Positions 45,388 through 54,619 of a stretch of DNA of 64,000 nucleotides are shown one piece after another. A program made the position numbers and the translations under genes. This DNA comes from JACKOB01 sp024234575 (GTDB lineage Bacteria; Pseudomonadota; Gammaproteobacteria; Pseudomonadales; Oleiphilaceae). Below the pieces are notes generated by a model, which had not been told where the DNA came from, did not search any database, and worked only from the letters and a program-made list of their open reading frames with translations. The DNA is taken from contig JBPJFZ010000011.1 of the NCBI GenBank assembly GCA_051208035.1, positions 1 to 64,000 of the forward strand, written 5' to 3'. Position 1 is the stretch's first letter; each line of letters starts with the position of its first letter.

Positions 45388-45417
45388 AAAAAAGGGGGCA
45401 CTGATAACATTGCCCCC
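45388..45417 (-). terminator. Hairpin between prpC and acnD, terminator-like on the minus strand
   Basis: GGGGGCA (45394-45400) and TGCCCCC (45411-45417) form a seven-base G-C-rich stem with a ten-base loop. On the minus strand it is followed by a six-T run, so it looks like a terminator facing backward. On the plus strand there is no T run, and it probably acts as an mRNA-stabilising or attenuating hairpin inside the prp transcript. Confidence 0.55.
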
Positions 45418-45467
45418 GCATTTCGACCTGCAAGATATAATTGACTACCTCGATGGAAAACGCCCCC

Positions 45468-48056
45468 ATGAATACTGAATATCGCAAACCGTTACCTGGC
45501 ACCGCACTTGACTATTACGATGTACGCGCCGCTGTTGATGCTATCAAGCCTGGCGCATACGATACGTTACCCTATACGTCTAAAGTCTTGGCAGAAAACC
45601 TGGTTCGGCGTTGCGACCCTGCATCGCTTAATGCTGCCCTCAGCCAAATCATCGACAGAAAGAGCGATCTCGATTTTCCCTGGTACCCGGCGCGGGTCGT
45701 TTGTCACGACATCCTCGGGCAGACTGCGCTGGTAGATTTGGCGGGGTTGCGTGACGCTATTGCAGACAAGGGGGGCGACCCTGCGCAAGTGAATCCAGTC
45801 GTACCGACACAATTAATCGTTGATCATTCACTGGCAGTCGAATGCGGAGGGTTTGATCCAGATGCCTTTGAAAAAAATCGCGCGATTGAAGACCGTCGTA
45901 ACGAAGACCGGTTTCACTTCATTGATTGGACCAAAACCGCATTTAAAAACGTGGATGTCATACCAGCTGGTAACGGTATCATGCACCAGATTAATTTAGA
46001 AAAGATGTCGCCGGTCATCCAGGCTCGAGAGGGTGTTGCCTTTCCGGATACCTGCGTTGGAACCGATAGTCACACCCCACATGTAGATGCACTTGGCGTT
46101 ATCGCCATTGGTGTAGGTGGGCTTGAGGCAGAGTCGGTGATGTTAGGTCGTGCATCCATGATGCGTTTGCCAGACATTGTTGGTGTAGAGCTCGTTGGGC
46201 AACGTCAGCCAAGCATTACCGCCACTGACATTGTGTTGGCGCTAACTGAGTTTCTTCGTAAAGAACGTGTCGTATCCACTTATCTTGAGTTCTTTGGGGA
46301 GGGGGCTGCAAATCTTACTATTGGAGACCGTGCCACTATTTCGAATATGACACCAGAATATGGTGCCACAGCCGCCATGTTTTATATTGATCAACAGACT
46401 ATCGATTACCTGACGCTAACAGGGCGCGAACCCGAGCAAATTGCGTTGGTTGAGCAATATGCGAGACAAACAGGTTTGTGGGCCGACGGAATGACCAAAG
46501 CCAGATATGAACGAGTGCTGAAATTCGACCTCTCTTCTGTGGGTAGAAACATGGCTGGCCCATCGAACCCACATGCACGGCTGGCAACGGCTGACTTAGC
46601 CAGCAAAGGCATCGCCGGTAAGTGGACGCAGGTAGATGGTGAAATGCCTGATGGCGCTGTGATTATTGCGGCCATTACCAGTTGTACTAACACCAGTAAC
46701 CCGCGCAATGTTGTTGCGGCAGGTCTATTAGCACGTAATGCGAATAAATTGGGGCTGTTGCGTAAACCCTGGGTGAAATCGTCTTTTGCACCGGGCTCTA
46801 AAGTGGCAGAACTTTATCTTAAAGACGCGGGGCTGTTATCAGAGCTTGAAAAACTAGGCTTTGGCATTGTCGCGTTTGCCTGCACGACCTGTAACGGCAT
46901 GAGCGGCGCGCTTGACCCGGTTATCCAAAAAGAAATTATTGATCGTGATTTGTATGCCACTGCTGTACTGTCAGGTAACCGAAATTTTGATGGCCGTATT
47001 CATCCCTATGCGAAGCAGGCATTTTTAGCATCGCCTCCTCTGGTCGTTGCTTACGCCATTGCCGGAACGATGCGCTTTGACATCGAAAAAGATGTGTTAG
47101 GTGTTGTTGATGGTAAAGAAATCAGGCTAAAGGATATCTGGCCGTCTGATGATGAAATTGACCAGATAGTTAAGCAAAGCGTTAAGCCAGAGCAGTTTAG
47201 ACAGATTTATATCCCCATGTTTGATTTGGGCGAAAACGAACAAGCAGCCAGCCCACTGTATGACTGGCGACCGATGAGCACCTATATACGTCGCCCGCCA
47301 TATTGGGAAGGGGCTTTGGCAGGTGCCAGAACCTTAACGGGTATGCGTCCATTAGCAGTTCTGCCTGACAATATTACTACGGATCACTTATCGCCATCGA
47401 ACGCGATCATGATGAACAGCGCAGCCGGTGAATACTTGCATAAAATGGGATTACCCGAAGAAGACTTTAATTCTTATGCAACCCATCGTGGTGACCATTT
47501 AACGGCACAACGGGCAACCTTTGCTAACCCTAAACTGTTAAATGAGATGGTGCGTGATGAGCAGGGCAAGGTCAAACAAGGGTCGTTAGCGCGAATCGAA
47601 CCAGAAGGCAAAGTAACACGCATGTGGGAAGCGATAGAAACCTACATGGAGCGCAAGCAGCCTTTGATCATCATCGCTGGTGCAGACTATGGTCAGGGAT
47701 CTTCTCGAGACTGGGCGGCAAAAGGGGTTCGACTAGCCGGAGTTGAAGCCATCGCCGCCGAAGGTTTTGAAAGAATACACCGCACCAACCTCGTTGGTAT
47801 GGGTGTTTTACCGCTAGAGTTTAAACCAGGCACCACACGTATTACGTTAGGGCTGGATGGTACAGAAACCTACGATGTGATTGGCGACCGTCAACCGGGT
47901 GCAGCGCTTACGCTCGTGATTCACAGAAAATCAGGCGAACGAGTTGATGTCCCCGTAACTTGTCGTTTAGATACGGCAGAAGAGTGCTCTATTTATGAGG
48001 CTGGCGGTGTGTTGCAGCGATTCGCGCAAGACTTTTTAGAATCGAAAGCGGGTTAG
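45468..48056 (+). CDS. acnD: Fe-S-dependent 2-methylcitrate dehydratase
   Basis: AcnD dehydrates 2-methylcitrate to a methylaconitate isomer; with PrpF it replaces the iron-free enzyme PrpD. The start is ATG 45468 (MNTEYRKPLPGTALDY), which fits other AcnD proteins; upstream in-frame starts (TTG 45441, ATG 45453) are less likely. The protein of about 862 residues has the 4Fe-4S cysteines in AAITSCTNTSNP and FACTTCNGMSG, the swivel domain after residue 650, and DYGQGSSRDWAAKG. Its neighbours prpC and prpF confirm the AcnD assignment over AcnA. Confidence 0.95.
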   Translation: MNTEYRKPLPGTALDYYDVRAAVDAIKPGAYDTLPYTSKVLAENLVRRCDPASLNAALSQIIDRKSDLDFPWYPARVVCHDILGQTALVDLAGLRDAIADKGGDPAQVNPVVPTQLIVDHSLAVECGGFDPDAFEKNRAIEDRRNEDRFHFIDWTKTAFKNVDVIPAGNGIMHQINLEKMSPVIQAREGVAFPDTCVGTDSHTPHVDALGVIAIGVGGLEAESVMLGRASMMRLPDIVGVELVGQRQPSITATDIVLALTEFLRKERVVSTYLEFFGEGAANLTIGDRATISNMTPEYGATAAMFYIDQQTIDYLTLTGREPEQIALVEQYARQTGLWADGMTKARYERVLKFDLSSVGRNMAGPSNPHARLATADLASKGIAGKWTQVDGEMPDGAVIIAAITSCTNTSNPRNVVAAGLLARNANKLGLLRKPWVKSSFAPGSKVAELYLKDAGLLSELEKLGFGIVAFACTTCNGMSGALDPVIQKEIIDRDLYATAVLSGNRNFDGRIHPYAKQAFLASPPLVVAYAIAGTMRFDIEKDVLGVVDGKEIRLKDIWPSDDEIDQIVKQSVKPEQFRQIYIPMFDLGENEQAASPLYDWRPMSTYIRRPPYWEGALAGARTLTGMRPLAVLPDNITTDHLSPSNAIMMNSAAGEYLHKMGLPEEDFNSYATHRGDHLTAQRATFANPKLLNEMVRDEQGKVKQGSLARIEPEGKVTRMWEAIETYMERKQPLIIIAGADYGQGSSRDWAAKGVRLAGVEAIAAEGFERIHRTNLVGMGVLPLEFKPGTTRITLGLDGTETYDVIGDRQPGAALTLVIHRKSGERVDVPVTCRLDTAEECSIYEAGGVLQRFAQDFLESKAG

Positions 48057-48115
48057 TAATAGAACATTAGCTGGGAACAACAGGCGGCGAAATCAATTAA
48101 CGAGTAAATATAGCT

Positions 48116-49312
48116 ATGTCATATGCACCGCAAATTAAAATACCCGCCACCTACATGCGTGGCGGCACCAGTAAAGGCGTGTTTTTTAGCCTGACGGATT
48201 TACCTCAGGCAGCACAACAGCCAGGAAAGGCCAGAGATCAGTTGCTACTCAGGGTGATTGGCAGTCCAGACCCTTATGGCAAACAAACAGATGGCATGGG
48301 TGGAGCAACATCCAGTACCAGTAAAACCGTTATTTTGGCCAGAAGTGAGCAACCAGATCATGATGTGGATTACCTGTTTGGTCAGGTATCCATTGATAAA
48401 CCTTTTGTTGATTGGAGCGGCAACTGCGGCAATTTAACCGCAGCCGTCGGTGCCTTTGCCATCAGTAATGGGCTGGTAGATGCGGCGCGTATTCCGGATA
48501 ACGGTATTTGTACCGTTAGAATCTGGCAGAAGAACATAGCAAAAACCATCATCGCCCACGTACCCATGGGTGATGGCAGGGTTCAGGAAACCGGCGATTT
48601 CGAGTTAGACGGCGTCACCTTTCCCGCAGCAGAAGTGCAAATAGAGTTTCTTGATCCGGCGGATGACAGCGAAGGTGAGGGGGGGGCGATGTTCCCCACT
48701 GGTAATCTGGTTGATGATCTTGATGTACCCGGTGTTGGAACCCTCAAAGCGACCATGATCAATGCGGGGATACCGACGGTGTTTATCCGTGCAGAAGATA
48801 TTGGTTACAAGGGTACCGAATTACAGGATGACATCAACAGTGATGTCGCAGCGTTAGCCAAGTTTGAGGCCATCCGCGCCCATGGCGCATTAAAAATGGG
48901 ATTAATTAAAGACCTATCAGAAGCCGCAGCGCGCCAGCATACCCCAAAAGTTGCCTTTGTTGCGGGTGCCGCAAGTTATACGGCATCCAGTGGCAAAACG
49001 GTTCCCGCTGATGATATCGACCTTTTAGTGCGCGCACTGTCTATGGGCAAGCTGCATCATGCGATGATGGGCACTGCCGCAGTGGCCATTGGCACAGCCG
49101 CTGCGATTCCGGGCACATTGGTTAATATCGCGGCCGGTGGTGGCCAGCTCAGTGCCGTCCGTTTTGGTCATCCATCCGGAACGTTAAAGGTTGGTGCAGA
49201 AGCACAGCTGAAAGGTAAAGAGTGGGCGGTAACCAAAGCCATTATGAGTCGCAGTGCGCGAGTATTAATGGAAGGGTGGGTGCGTATTCCCGGCGATTGT
49301 TTTGCAGACTAA
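48116..49312 (+). CDS. prpF: 2-methylaconitate cis-trans isomerase
   Basis: PrpF converts the AcnD product into the isomer that aconitase can hydrate. The 398-residue protein belongs to the diaminopimelate-epimerase-like fold and has TYMRGGTSKGVFF near the start, QTDGMGGATSSTSKTVIL, SGNCGNLTAAVGAFAI with a likely catalytic Cys, and TPKVAFVAGAASYTASSGK. It follows acnD by 59 bases. The aconitase (AcnB) that completes the cycle is not in the window. A strong hairpin follows the stop. Confidence 0.95.
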   Translation: MSYAPQIKIPATYMRGGTSKGVFFSLTDLPQAAQQPGKARDQLLLRVIGSPDPYGKQTDGMGGATSSTSKTVILARSEQPDHDVDYLFGQVSIDKPFVDWSGNCGNLTAAVGAFAISNGLVDAARIPDNGICTVRIWQKNIAKTIIAHVPMGDGRVQETGDFELDGVTFPAAEVQIEFLDPADDSEGEGGAMFPTGNLVDDLDVPGVGTLKATMINAGIPTVFIRAEDIGYKGTELQDDINSDVAALAKFEAIRAHGALKMGLIKDLSEAAARQHTPKVAFVAGAASYTASSGKTVPADDIDLLVRALSMGKLHHAMMGTAAVAIGTAAAIPGTLVNIAAGGGQLSAVRFGHPSGTLKVGAEAQLKGKEWAVTKAIMSRSARVLMEGWVRIPGDCFAD

Positions 49313-49336
49313 GGCAAGTGGTGCGTTCGTAAACAT

Positions 49337-49359
49337 GGCAGAGGGGGAGACCCTCTGCC
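49337..49359 (+). terminator. Hairpin at the end of the prp operon
   Basis: GGCAGAGGG (49337-49345) and CCCTCTGCC (49351-49359) make a perfect nine-base stem with a five-base loop, 25 bases after the prpF stop and just before the convergent gene. No T run follows on either strand, so it is either a weak terminator or a 3' end stabiliser. Confidence 0.6.
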
Positions 49360-49368
49360 GACAAGTCT

Positions 49369-49926
49369 CTAGTAGTTCTCAACAAGCATTTGATTAATAA
49401 CGTACTCGCTGGTTTTAGTAGCAACGCCGGTATTTAACGTGTTGTCAGTATTGTCTTTGTTAATGTAAGCAGGGAATATTGTTGCAATTTTATCGCTGGT
49501 TTTCACCACAACCTTTGCAGGCAACACCGATACATCGGTAAACTGCCAGGCGTTAATGGCTTCATTCCAACGCTTATTCTGAGTTCTTTTCCAGTCTGCT
49601 GCACTCAAGTGAATGCCCATAATTTTGTCTTTAGGGTATTTTTGCGACCAACTAGCTTTAATCATTGCCGTTAGTTCTTCGGCATCATCACCTTTGTATT
49701 TATCTTTTGGCCGTTTTTGCGTATCTATCTTGCCTTCGTTGCTGATTTTATAGGCACTTTTTTCAGCTCTTTTTGCACAGTTTTTTTCTATCGCTTCTCT
49801 CTTGTTTGGTGGCAATTTTTCTAACATTTCCGGAGAGCACCTATCAGCGGCTGATGCCACTGTAGTAAAGGTTGTTGTAAAACAGGCGAAGGTGAAAATA
49901 CTTAAAAAACCAATAATCTTTTTCAT
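49369..49926 (-). CDS. Exported hypothetical protein
   Basis: The start is placed at ATG 49926 (MKKIIGFLSIFTFACFTTTF), a typical signal peptide with cleavage near ASAAD; the frame is open to 49959. The mature protein of about 160 residues is basic, with two Cys (DRCSPE and KNCAKR) that could form a disulfide and an otherwise polar sequence rich in Lys. SWSQKYPKDKIMGIHLSAAD is its most distinctive stretch. I recognise no family. It converges with prpF and stands alone. Confidence 0.75.
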   Translation of the reverse strand: MKKIIGFLSIFTFACFTTTFTTVASAADRCSPEMLEKLPPNKREAIEKNCAKRAEKSAYKISNEGKIDTQKRPKDKYKGDDAEELTAMIKASWSQKYPKDKIMGIHLSAADWKRTQNKRWNEAINAWQFTDVSVLPAKVVVKTSDKIATIFPAYINKDNTDNTLNTGVATKTSEYVINQMLVENY

Positions 49927-50087
49927 CATTTGGTACCAAAGTAGATGGATGGAGTGCACATATTGCTGACAGTGGTTTAAGTTAAGATAAGAAAATGGAA
50001 AAACGCAAACCGTTCGGATATTTGTTGAGGAACCTGTTCCACAGCGATAAAGAGTACACTGTTGGACTTAAGGTTTGATTACTGAAC

Positions 50088-51293
50088 CTAACGCTGGATT
50101 ACATTCATGCCGTCTACTAAATTTGATGCAGGGTATAAAATTACGAGATCATCTGCCTGCAATCCTTCTAATACGACGGCTTCCAGACCATTATTATGAC
50201 CAATTTTAACTTTGCGCAACTGAGCGACACCATTGTTTACAATAAATACTGCCCAGTCACTTTTTTCACGAAAAAGCGCACTTGCCGGTGCTTTAAGCAC
50301 ATCTTTGTTTTCATGCAAAACTATTAAAGCATCCACCCGAAAACCATGCCCAAGTTGCAGGTCTTTCGGCAAGGGTTCTGCAAACTGAACAATCACCTTT
50401 ACGCGCTGTTCTTCAACACCTAACGCAGAGTATTTCGTAAAACCATAGGGGTCGATTCTGGAGACGCTACCGAGTAGAGGTGTTGTGCCACCCCAGTTGT
50501 CAATAATGACTTTTTGACCAACGGCGATTCGAACAGCATCAGTTGATAATAATTCTATTACCACCTCTAAATCTTCTTTAACGTCGCCAACTTCAACGAG
50601 CGGCGTGCCAGCGCTAACCGTTACTTCACTTTTTTCTAGTACGTTTAGAATTTGGCCATTAATAGGCGATCTTAGCTGTATTTCTTCCAATTTAAGCGGA
50701 CTGGTACTGTCAAGATTTGTCAGTGCGGCCCGAGCGCTCGCCAATTCTGCCTGGCGAATGTTAATGGTTGCATCGGCGCTTTTAATCATAGATGAGGCAT
50801 TTCGTAAGAGGCGTTCTGTTTCTTCAAAGTCCGACTCACTGATGGCGCCCGTTTTAAATTGCTTTTGTGACCTCAAAAAAGTCGATTTGGCGACGCGTTC
50901 ATTGGTCAGCGCCACTTCGTAATCTGCCTGCGCGTAGGTCAGGGCGTTTTCTGCGGCGCTCACGAGAGCTTCTGCTTGCAGTTTCTCCCGCGCATTTAAC
51001 GTCGGTGGATCTATTGGTATTATCCGCGCAATGACACTTTCCCCTTTAACAACCTTGTCACCCGGATCAGCGTTAATTCGCAAAAGCTTGCCGGTGACTG
51101 GTGCTGAAATCCTGTATACCTGCCGTACCTGGGTGCGTCCTTCTTCATTAAGCGTCACCACCATGCTGCCTTTCTCAACACGGCCAATATCAACCAGCGC
51201 AGGTTTAGGTGCAAACGAAATAACAACCGCTATCAGAAGAGTGATAAAAACCACACCTGTAAATATTTTTCGTGCGTATCTTTTCTTCAACAT
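50088..51293 (-). CDS. HlyD/RND-type periplasmic adaptor protein
   Basis: The protein of about 401 residues starts at ATG 51293 (MLKKRYARKIF), five bases after the stop of the permease gene; an upstream ATG at 51332 lies inside that gene. An N-terminal membrane anchor (about 8-26) is followed by a lipoyl half-motif (VRQVYRISAPVTGKLLRINA), a coiled-coil hairpin (about 90-190), the second half (LEEIQLRSPINGQILNVLEK) and beta-barrel domains. It would link the ABC permease to an outer-membrane channel. With the ATPase and FtsX-type permease upstream it makes a MacAB/DevBCA-like export system; no TolC homologue is in the window. Confidence 0.92.
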   Translation of the reverse strand: MLKKRYARKIFTGVVFITLLIAVVISFAPKPALVDIGRVEKGSMVVTLNEEGRTQVRQVYRISAPVTGKLLRINADPGDKVVKGESVIARIIPIDPPTLNAREKLQAEALVSAAENALTYAQADYEVALTNERVAKSTFLRSQKQFKTGAISESDFEETERLLRNASSMIKSADATINIRQAELASARAALTNLDSTSPLKLEEIQLRSPINGQILNVLEKSEVTVSAGTPLVEVGDVKEDLEVVIELLSTDAVRIAVGQKVIIDNWGGTTPLLGSVSRIDPYGFTKYSALGVEEQRVKVIVQFAEPLPKDLQLGHGFRVDALIVLHENKDVLKAPASALFREKSDWAVFIVNNGVAQLRKVKIGHNNGLEAVVLEGLQADDLVILYPASNLVDGMNVIQR

Positions 51294-51297
51294 GTGC

Positions 51298-53664
51298 TCA
51301 CTCTTTTGATTTAAGGGCAGAAACGAGATCAATCCGGTCTATATCCCGCTTAACCAGCCAGCCGGAAACAAGTGATGCGAAAATAACCGCAAGGCCCGCT
51401 ATCCCGTAACTTTCGGAGGTGTACACAGGCTGTATCTGATAAATGTCGGTGCTAAACCCTTCAGATATCGCCAACGAAAGATAATAGCCAAGTGCCGCGC
51501 CAATGGGGAGTGCGATAAGGGTAACAAGGGTTAATTCGCCAAGTAACACAAAAGCAGTTTCACCTTTTGTAAATCCAATGACCCGCAGACTGGCCAGGTC
51601 ACGCTCCCGCTCTGCATAAGCAATGCGTGCTGAGTTAAACACTATGCCAAACGTAATAACACCGGCAATTAGTGCCATAATATAACGCATGGCACCCGCC
51701 CCCTGGTCCATCATCTTTTCAAAGGATATTCTACTATCGAGTTTTAGCGAAATACCCGCCACTGCGGGCATGTTTTTAATGGCACGGTACACTTGGTCAC
51801 GCTGTGCAGTATCAAGTCTTAGATAAGCACCAGAGACTTGCTCGGGTTCTTTTAAATAGCGATTAAGTGCTGACAACTGCATATAAACAGGGGAGCCTAG
51901 CAGAGTATTTGCAACCGCTGCCACTGGCACCTGCAGCAATGGCCTGCGACCTTCCCGTACATCGATGGTTATCCAGTCCCCCGGTGCAGCCTGGAGTATA
52001 TCGGCTATAGGTTTTGATAGAACAATACCGTTTGGCATCAAGGGAATGGGTTGCAGTGAAGTGTCTAATGCACGGTACAAACGTGGGTTATCAACCATCC
52101 CCTCAATTCCTCCCTGATAGTGATGCCGACCGTGACGAAATATCACCGGCACACTTCGATAGGGCTCTACAGAAATAACCCCGGGAACCTGGGCCAGCGC
52201 AATAATAGACTTCTGGGTCAGCGAGTGGGTAAACACAACATTGGCGTCGCTTCTGTCCAGTACGGAAAAGCTCACATCTAACGCACGATCAAAACCAGAC
52301 ATGACACTGATCATACCAGCAGAAAGTGCCATGCCGCAGGCGATGCCCGTAACGGCAGCAAACATTCGGCCAGGTTGTCTGAAAACACGACGCAATACCA
52401 TTTTACTGGGTTGATCAAGTATTCTTTGGAAGCGTTCAGGCAGCTTAAATGCGTTACTGTAATCTGGAGGAAGAGGCGGGCGCATGGCAACAGCAGGTGT
52501 TAACAAAAAAATACTGCGCAACACTAACAAACTGGCGGCAGTGGCCGTTCCGATACTGATCAGCAATCCTATATAAAAGGTAACAGGGTCTACTTCGAAC
52601 ACGAGAAACGGATACTTAAAGTAAGATTGATATAGCTCGGCCATCCCGCGACCGGCAGCGACGCCCATTGCAATGCCTGCCAGCGCACCACCGATGGCAA
52701 TGACCAGCACTAATTTGAGGTAATGTGTACTGACCTCAGCACTGGAATAACCAAATGCCTTAAGCAAACCAATCTGCTCCCGCTCTGACTGCACCATGCG
52801 TGAGATGACAATGTAGAGTAAAAAAGCGGCTACAGCCAAAAACAGAGGCGGTACGCCAACGGCAGATGCTTTTAAGCCGTCTATTTCTTCGCTGATAAAA
52901 CGGTTTGATAATTGGTTTTCTAGTCCATAGGCACCCAAGCTACCAAATTTGTAAAGAATCTTATCGGCTGCATTCGTTACCGCTGCCAATCCCGCCCCTG
53001 GCTCAAGTGATAACAAAGCCTCATTAAATGCTCCTTCCATATCATAGGCTGCAGCCAAGGCTGATTCGCCTACCCATATGACAGCAAAACGACTATCGTC
53101 AGCGGCGAGCTCTCCCGGTGCGGTGCTGTAGAGAAACTCTGGGGACTGCGCCAAACCGACAATACTAAAGGTTCGACGCGCGCCGTTCATTGTTACCGTC
53201 AACGAGTCTCCGGGTGTTAATTGCCGAGCTTCTGCAAAGCCTTTTAGAAGGATGATTTCGTCCACATGCCCGGCGAGCATCATGCGCCCATCGGTTAAGA
53301 AAATATCATTCAGGGTGGGGGAGCCAGTGTCAGGCAACGAAATTGCCCGCGCCCGCAAGGGTACATTCACTTCCGGCAGGTCGATGAGCGCCTCACCCAT
53401 AACACGCCCCTGCACCGCCGCAACGCCTGGTATCGCAGCCAGTTCTTTCAGGGTATGAGTCGGTGCACGATTCACCGGTGCAAAAACATCTGCCAGACGG
53501 TAACGGTCATAATAGGCACGACGCGTTTCTTCCAGCGTATTAACAAGTCCATGCATCATGACCAGCATCAGCACGCCCAAGGCAATCACCAGGCCAATGG
53601 CAATCGCCTGAGATTTAATCCGCCAAAGATCTCTTACAAGTTTCTGGTTAAGCGGGCTCACCAC
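51298..53664 (-). CDS. ABC transporter permease with two FtsX domains
   Basis: The 788-residue protein has an N-terminal membrane helix (AIAIGLVIALGVLMLVMMHG), a large periplasmic domain (about 45-265), and three helices of a first FtsX domain (about 275-400). A second periplasmic domain and a second FtsX domain follow (about 660-785, with IMALIAGVITFGIVFNSARI and LVTLIALPIGAALGYYLSLA). Double-FtsX permeases move lipids, peptides or proteins out of the inner membrane. It overlaps the ATPase gene by seven bases upstream. The substrate is unknown. Confidence 0.92.
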   Translation of the reverse strand: MVSPLNQKLVRDLWRIKSQAIAIGLVIALGVLMLVMMHGLVNTLEETRRAYYDRYRLADVFAPVNRAPTHTLKELAAIPGVAAVQGRVMGEALIDLPEVNVPLRARAISLPDTGSPTLNDIFLTDGRMMLAGHVDEIILLKGFAEARQLTPGDSLTVTMNGARRTFSIVGLAQSPEFLYSTAPGELAADDSRFAVIWVGESALAAAYDMEGAFNEALLSLEPGAGLAAVTNAADKILYKFGSLGAYGLENQLSNRFISEEIDGLKASAVGVPPLFLAVAAFLLYIVISRMVQSEREQIGLLKAFGYSSAEVSTHYLKLVLVIAIGGALAGIAMGVAAGRGMAELYQSYFKYPFLVFEVDPVTFYIGLLISIGTATAASLLVLRSIFLLTPAVAMRPPLPPDYSNAFKLPERFQRILDQPSKMVLRRVFRQPGRMFAAVTGIACGMALSAGMISVMSGFDRALDVSFSVLDRSDANVVFTHSLTQKSIIALAQVPGVISVEPYRSVPVIFRHGRHHYQGGIEGMVDNPRLYRALDTSLQPIPLMPNGIVLSKPIADILQAAPGDWITIDVREGRRPLLQVPVAAVANTLLGSPVYMQLSALNRYLKEPEQVSGAYLRLDTAQRDQVYRAIKNMPAVAGISLKLDSRISFEKMMDQGAGAMRYIMALIAGVITFGIVFNSARIAYAERERDLASLRVIGFTKGETAFVLLGELTLVTLIALPIGAALGYYLSLAISEGFSTDIYQIQPVYTSESYGIAGLAVIFASLVSGWLVKRDIDRIDLVSALKSKE

Positions 53665-54392
53665 TCAATCTCCTCAGGAGAAAGCTTGGCTGTGTTGACA
53701 ATGACTTCGCGAATGTCACCGTCAGCAAAATGTATGACTCTGTCTGCCATTTTTGCAGTTGCAGCGGCATGGGTAACAATAAGTATCGTCGCGCCTAGGG
53801 TTTCATTCACATTCTGCAGCACTTTCAATACGGCTCGCCCCGTCGTGCTATCTAATGCCCCTGTGGGTTCATCACAGAATAAAACCGTAGGTTGTTTCGC
53901 GATGGCACGGGCAATGGCCACGCGTTGCTGCTCACCGCCGGACATTTGTGACGGGAAGTGATGGAGTCGCTTATCAAGACCTACCAGTGCCAGAGCTTCT
54001 TCAGGGAGCATCGGTTGATCGGCTATTTCTGTAACCAGTTCGACATTTTCTACCGCTGTTAAACTTGGCATCAAATTATAAAACTGAAACACAAACCCTA
54101 CATGAGCACGACGATATTGGGTAAGCTCTGCATTAGTCATTTCTGTTAAAGACTGATGCTGGAAGTATGCTTCGCCACTGCTTGCGTGATCCAGCCCGCC
54201 GAGAATATTCAATAGCGTTGACTTTCCACTACCAGAAGGGCCGAGCAAAACGACTATTTCTCCTTTGGGAATTTCCAGCGAAACGCCCCGCAAAGCGTGC
54301 ACGGTTGCGGCACCTTCGCCATACATTTTAGACAAGTTTCTGGTTTTGAATGCGGGTATACCATCGCCATGTGGGAGCTTCCCGTTCATCAA
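53658..54392 (-). CDS. ABC transporter ATP-binding protein, MacB/LolD type
   Basis: The 244-residue ATPase has Walker A LLGPSGSGKSTLLN, Q-loop HVGFVFQFYNLMPSLTAVEN, signature MSGGEQQRVAIARAI, Walker B VLFCDEPTGALDS and switch His in IVTHAA. The LMPSLTAxEN motif is typical of the LolD/MacB/FtsE group. It is first in a minus-strand operon with the FtsX-type permease and HlyD-type adaptor. A region of 227 bases with no gene separates it from the divergent yegD. Confidence 0.95.
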   Translation of the reverse strand: MMNGKLPHGDGIPAFKTRNLSKMYGEGAATVHALRGVSLEIPKGEIVVLLGPSGSGKSTLLNILGGLDHASSGEAYFQHQSLTEMTNAELTQYRRAHVGFVFQFYNLMPSLTAVENVELVTEIADQPMLPEEALALVGLDKRLHHFPSQMSGGEQQRVAIARAIAKQPTVLFCDEPTGALDSTTGRAVLKVLQNVNETLGATILIVTHAAATAKMADRVIHFADGDIREVIVNTAKLSPEEIEW

Positions 54393-54619
54393 CGTAGATC
54401 CTATAAATACAATGTAGCCAAATCGGGCAGTTGCCTGGTAATCCTAACATATTGCAAATCTACAATTTTGAGGCAGAACAAAGACTAATCCGACTGTATT
54501 CGTCATAAATACAACCGACAACTTTCTAAATTGGCACTTTGGGCGTTATTTCGGTATCTTTCGCAGCTTTTTGGATTCTGGCGCGTTTGGGGTCGGCTTT
54601 AAGGCAGGAGAATAGAACA

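Noticed and set aside
45441..45467. Upstream starts for acnD
   Set aside because: The extension is not similar to other AcnD N-termini, while MNTEYRKPLPG is; ATG 45468 is preferred.
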